From the NCBI RefSeq assembly GCF_900129565.1, contig NZ_FQWD01000006.1, forward strand, positions 124,001-188,000: DNA of 64,000 bases. The letters are read 5' to 3'. This stretch comes from Marisediminitalea aggregata. Its GTDB lineage: Bacteria > Pseudomonadota > Gammaproteobacteria > Enterobacterales > Alteromonadaceae. The first letter of the stretch is position 1. Every line of letters starts with the position of its first letter. Under the pieces are notes generated by a model, which worked only from the letters and a program-made list of their open reading frames with translations, was not told the origin of the DNA and ran no database searches. The position numbers were made by a program, and so were the translations under genes. Shown here piece after piece: positions 63,506 through 64,000 of the stretch.

Positions 63506-64000
63506 GCGCGTTGCAGGTGTTGCACTGTTTGGCCTGATGGTTCAGGCCGCTATAGCATCGACAGAGCCTGCAAATACCGCCAGTGCTCTATTAAAACCCT
63601 TTGAAGCGGTGTATTACGCTTACAAGTGGGACGACAACCTGGGCTCTGCCAAAGTATCACTTGAAGAGCTATCTCCCGGACTCTACTCGTTAACTTACCA
63701 ATCCAAAGTGTCGAAGTTTTTCCTCTCTGACAAACGGTTTGAGCATTCAATATTTACCGTCGATGGCGACACTATTACGCCTCAGGAATATAATTACTCT
63801 CGCACAGGTACCGGCTCAGACAAAAGCTTACAGGTAACATTTAACCCCGGTCCCCCTGCGCTGATTAACATTTCGGACGATGATGAGCAAAGCCAGATCA
63901 ACTGGGAAAATGAATTCGACAACCAGCTTTACCGCCTTGATCTGACAGTCAGACTTGCTCAGGGCATCTCAGCACTGGATTACCAGTTTATTAATTACCG
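63465..64000 (+). CDS. DUF3108 exported protein, N-terminal part (cut by window edge)
   Basis: The frame opens at ATG 63465 (a second ATG follows at 63471), nine bases after AAGG, overlaps the purN end by 41 bases and is open to the window edge (178 residues). It has a signal peptide (about 1-30) and then FEAVYYAYKWDDNLGSAKVS and FLSDKRFEHSIF, typical of DUF3108. purM-purN-DUF3108 is a conserved order. Function unknown. Confidence 0.85.
   Translation, partial: MGMCFQKVVTQTIKRVAGVALFGLMVQAAIASTEPANTASALLKPFEAVYYAYKWDDNLGSAKVSLEELSPGLYSLTYQSKVSKFFLSDKRFEHSIFTVDGDTITPQEYNYSRTGTGSDKSLQVTFNPGPPALINISDDDEQSQINWENEFDNQLYRLDLTVRLAQGISALDYQFINY

Overview
The window looks like a chromosomal stretch from a marine gammaproteobacterium of the Alteromonadales (Alteromonas-like). 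This is judged from protein sequences very close to E. coli-type housekeeping genes and from gene order such as gyrA-serC-aroA-cmk-rpsA-ihfB-lapA-lapB-pyrF, uvrY-uvrC-pgsA-tRNA(Gly-Cys-Leu), serS-crcB-rarA-lolA-ftsK-lrp/ald, nrdA-nrdB-yfaE and hda-DUF2066/purM-purN. No species can be named from the sequence alone.

Layout. 1-5.8 kb is accessory chromosome: the N-terminal part of an AraC-type regulator, a chemoreceptor without a periplasmic sensor domain paired with a membrane-anchored NIT-like protein, a lipoprotein alpha/beta-hydrolase plus kynureninase pair (tryptophan/kynurenine breakdown), and an esterase-like hydrolase. 6.2-13.0 kb is a small decayed genomic island in the 3' end of tRNA-Leu(UAA). 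A 26-bp exact direct repeat of the tRNA 3' end marks its far edge. It carries short orphan genes, two predicted lipoproteins, a gene broken by an in-frame stop, a PD-(D/E)XK-like nuclease and a complete IS3-family insertion sequence, but no recognisable integrase.

13.0-17.4 kb holds the tRNA Gly-Cys-Leu cluster, pgsA, uvrC, uvrY and two tandem tRNA-Ser(UGA) cassettes, each with its own promoter and terminator. 17.6-19.7 kb has yccA and the complete tusDCBE sulfur relay operon. 19.7-26.6 kb is a leftward run serS-crcB-rarA-lolA-ftsK and lrp, divergent from ald. 28-38.6 kb is a leftward block from gyrA to pyrF covering replication, amino-acid synthesis, translation and envelope control. 38.9-43.9 kb has ubiG and the class Ia ribonucleotide reductase operon, with a well-spaced pair of NrdR boxes upstream.

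44-52.4 kb mixes core genes (purC-bamC-dapA leftward; gcvR-bcp rightward) with less conserved enzymes: an EamA permease, an NmrA-like reductase, a serine hydrolase with C-terminal TPR-like repeats and a Tat-type dienelactone hydrolase. 52.4-64 kb has a PerM-type permease, bepA, a TlpA-like thioredoxin, arsC/yfgD, wrbA, DUF2069, a large lipoprotein with an HExxH site, hda, DUF2066, purM, purN and a DUF3108 gene cut by the window end.

Most of the window is ordinary housekeeping chromosome. The best candidates for something new are the chemoreceptor/NIT-like pair, the surface or periplasmic formamidase-like lipoprotein with an apparent ATT start, the HExxH lipoprotein at 57.2-59.2 kb, and the small genes of the tRNA-Leu island. 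I do not see a complete undescribed defence or mobile system.
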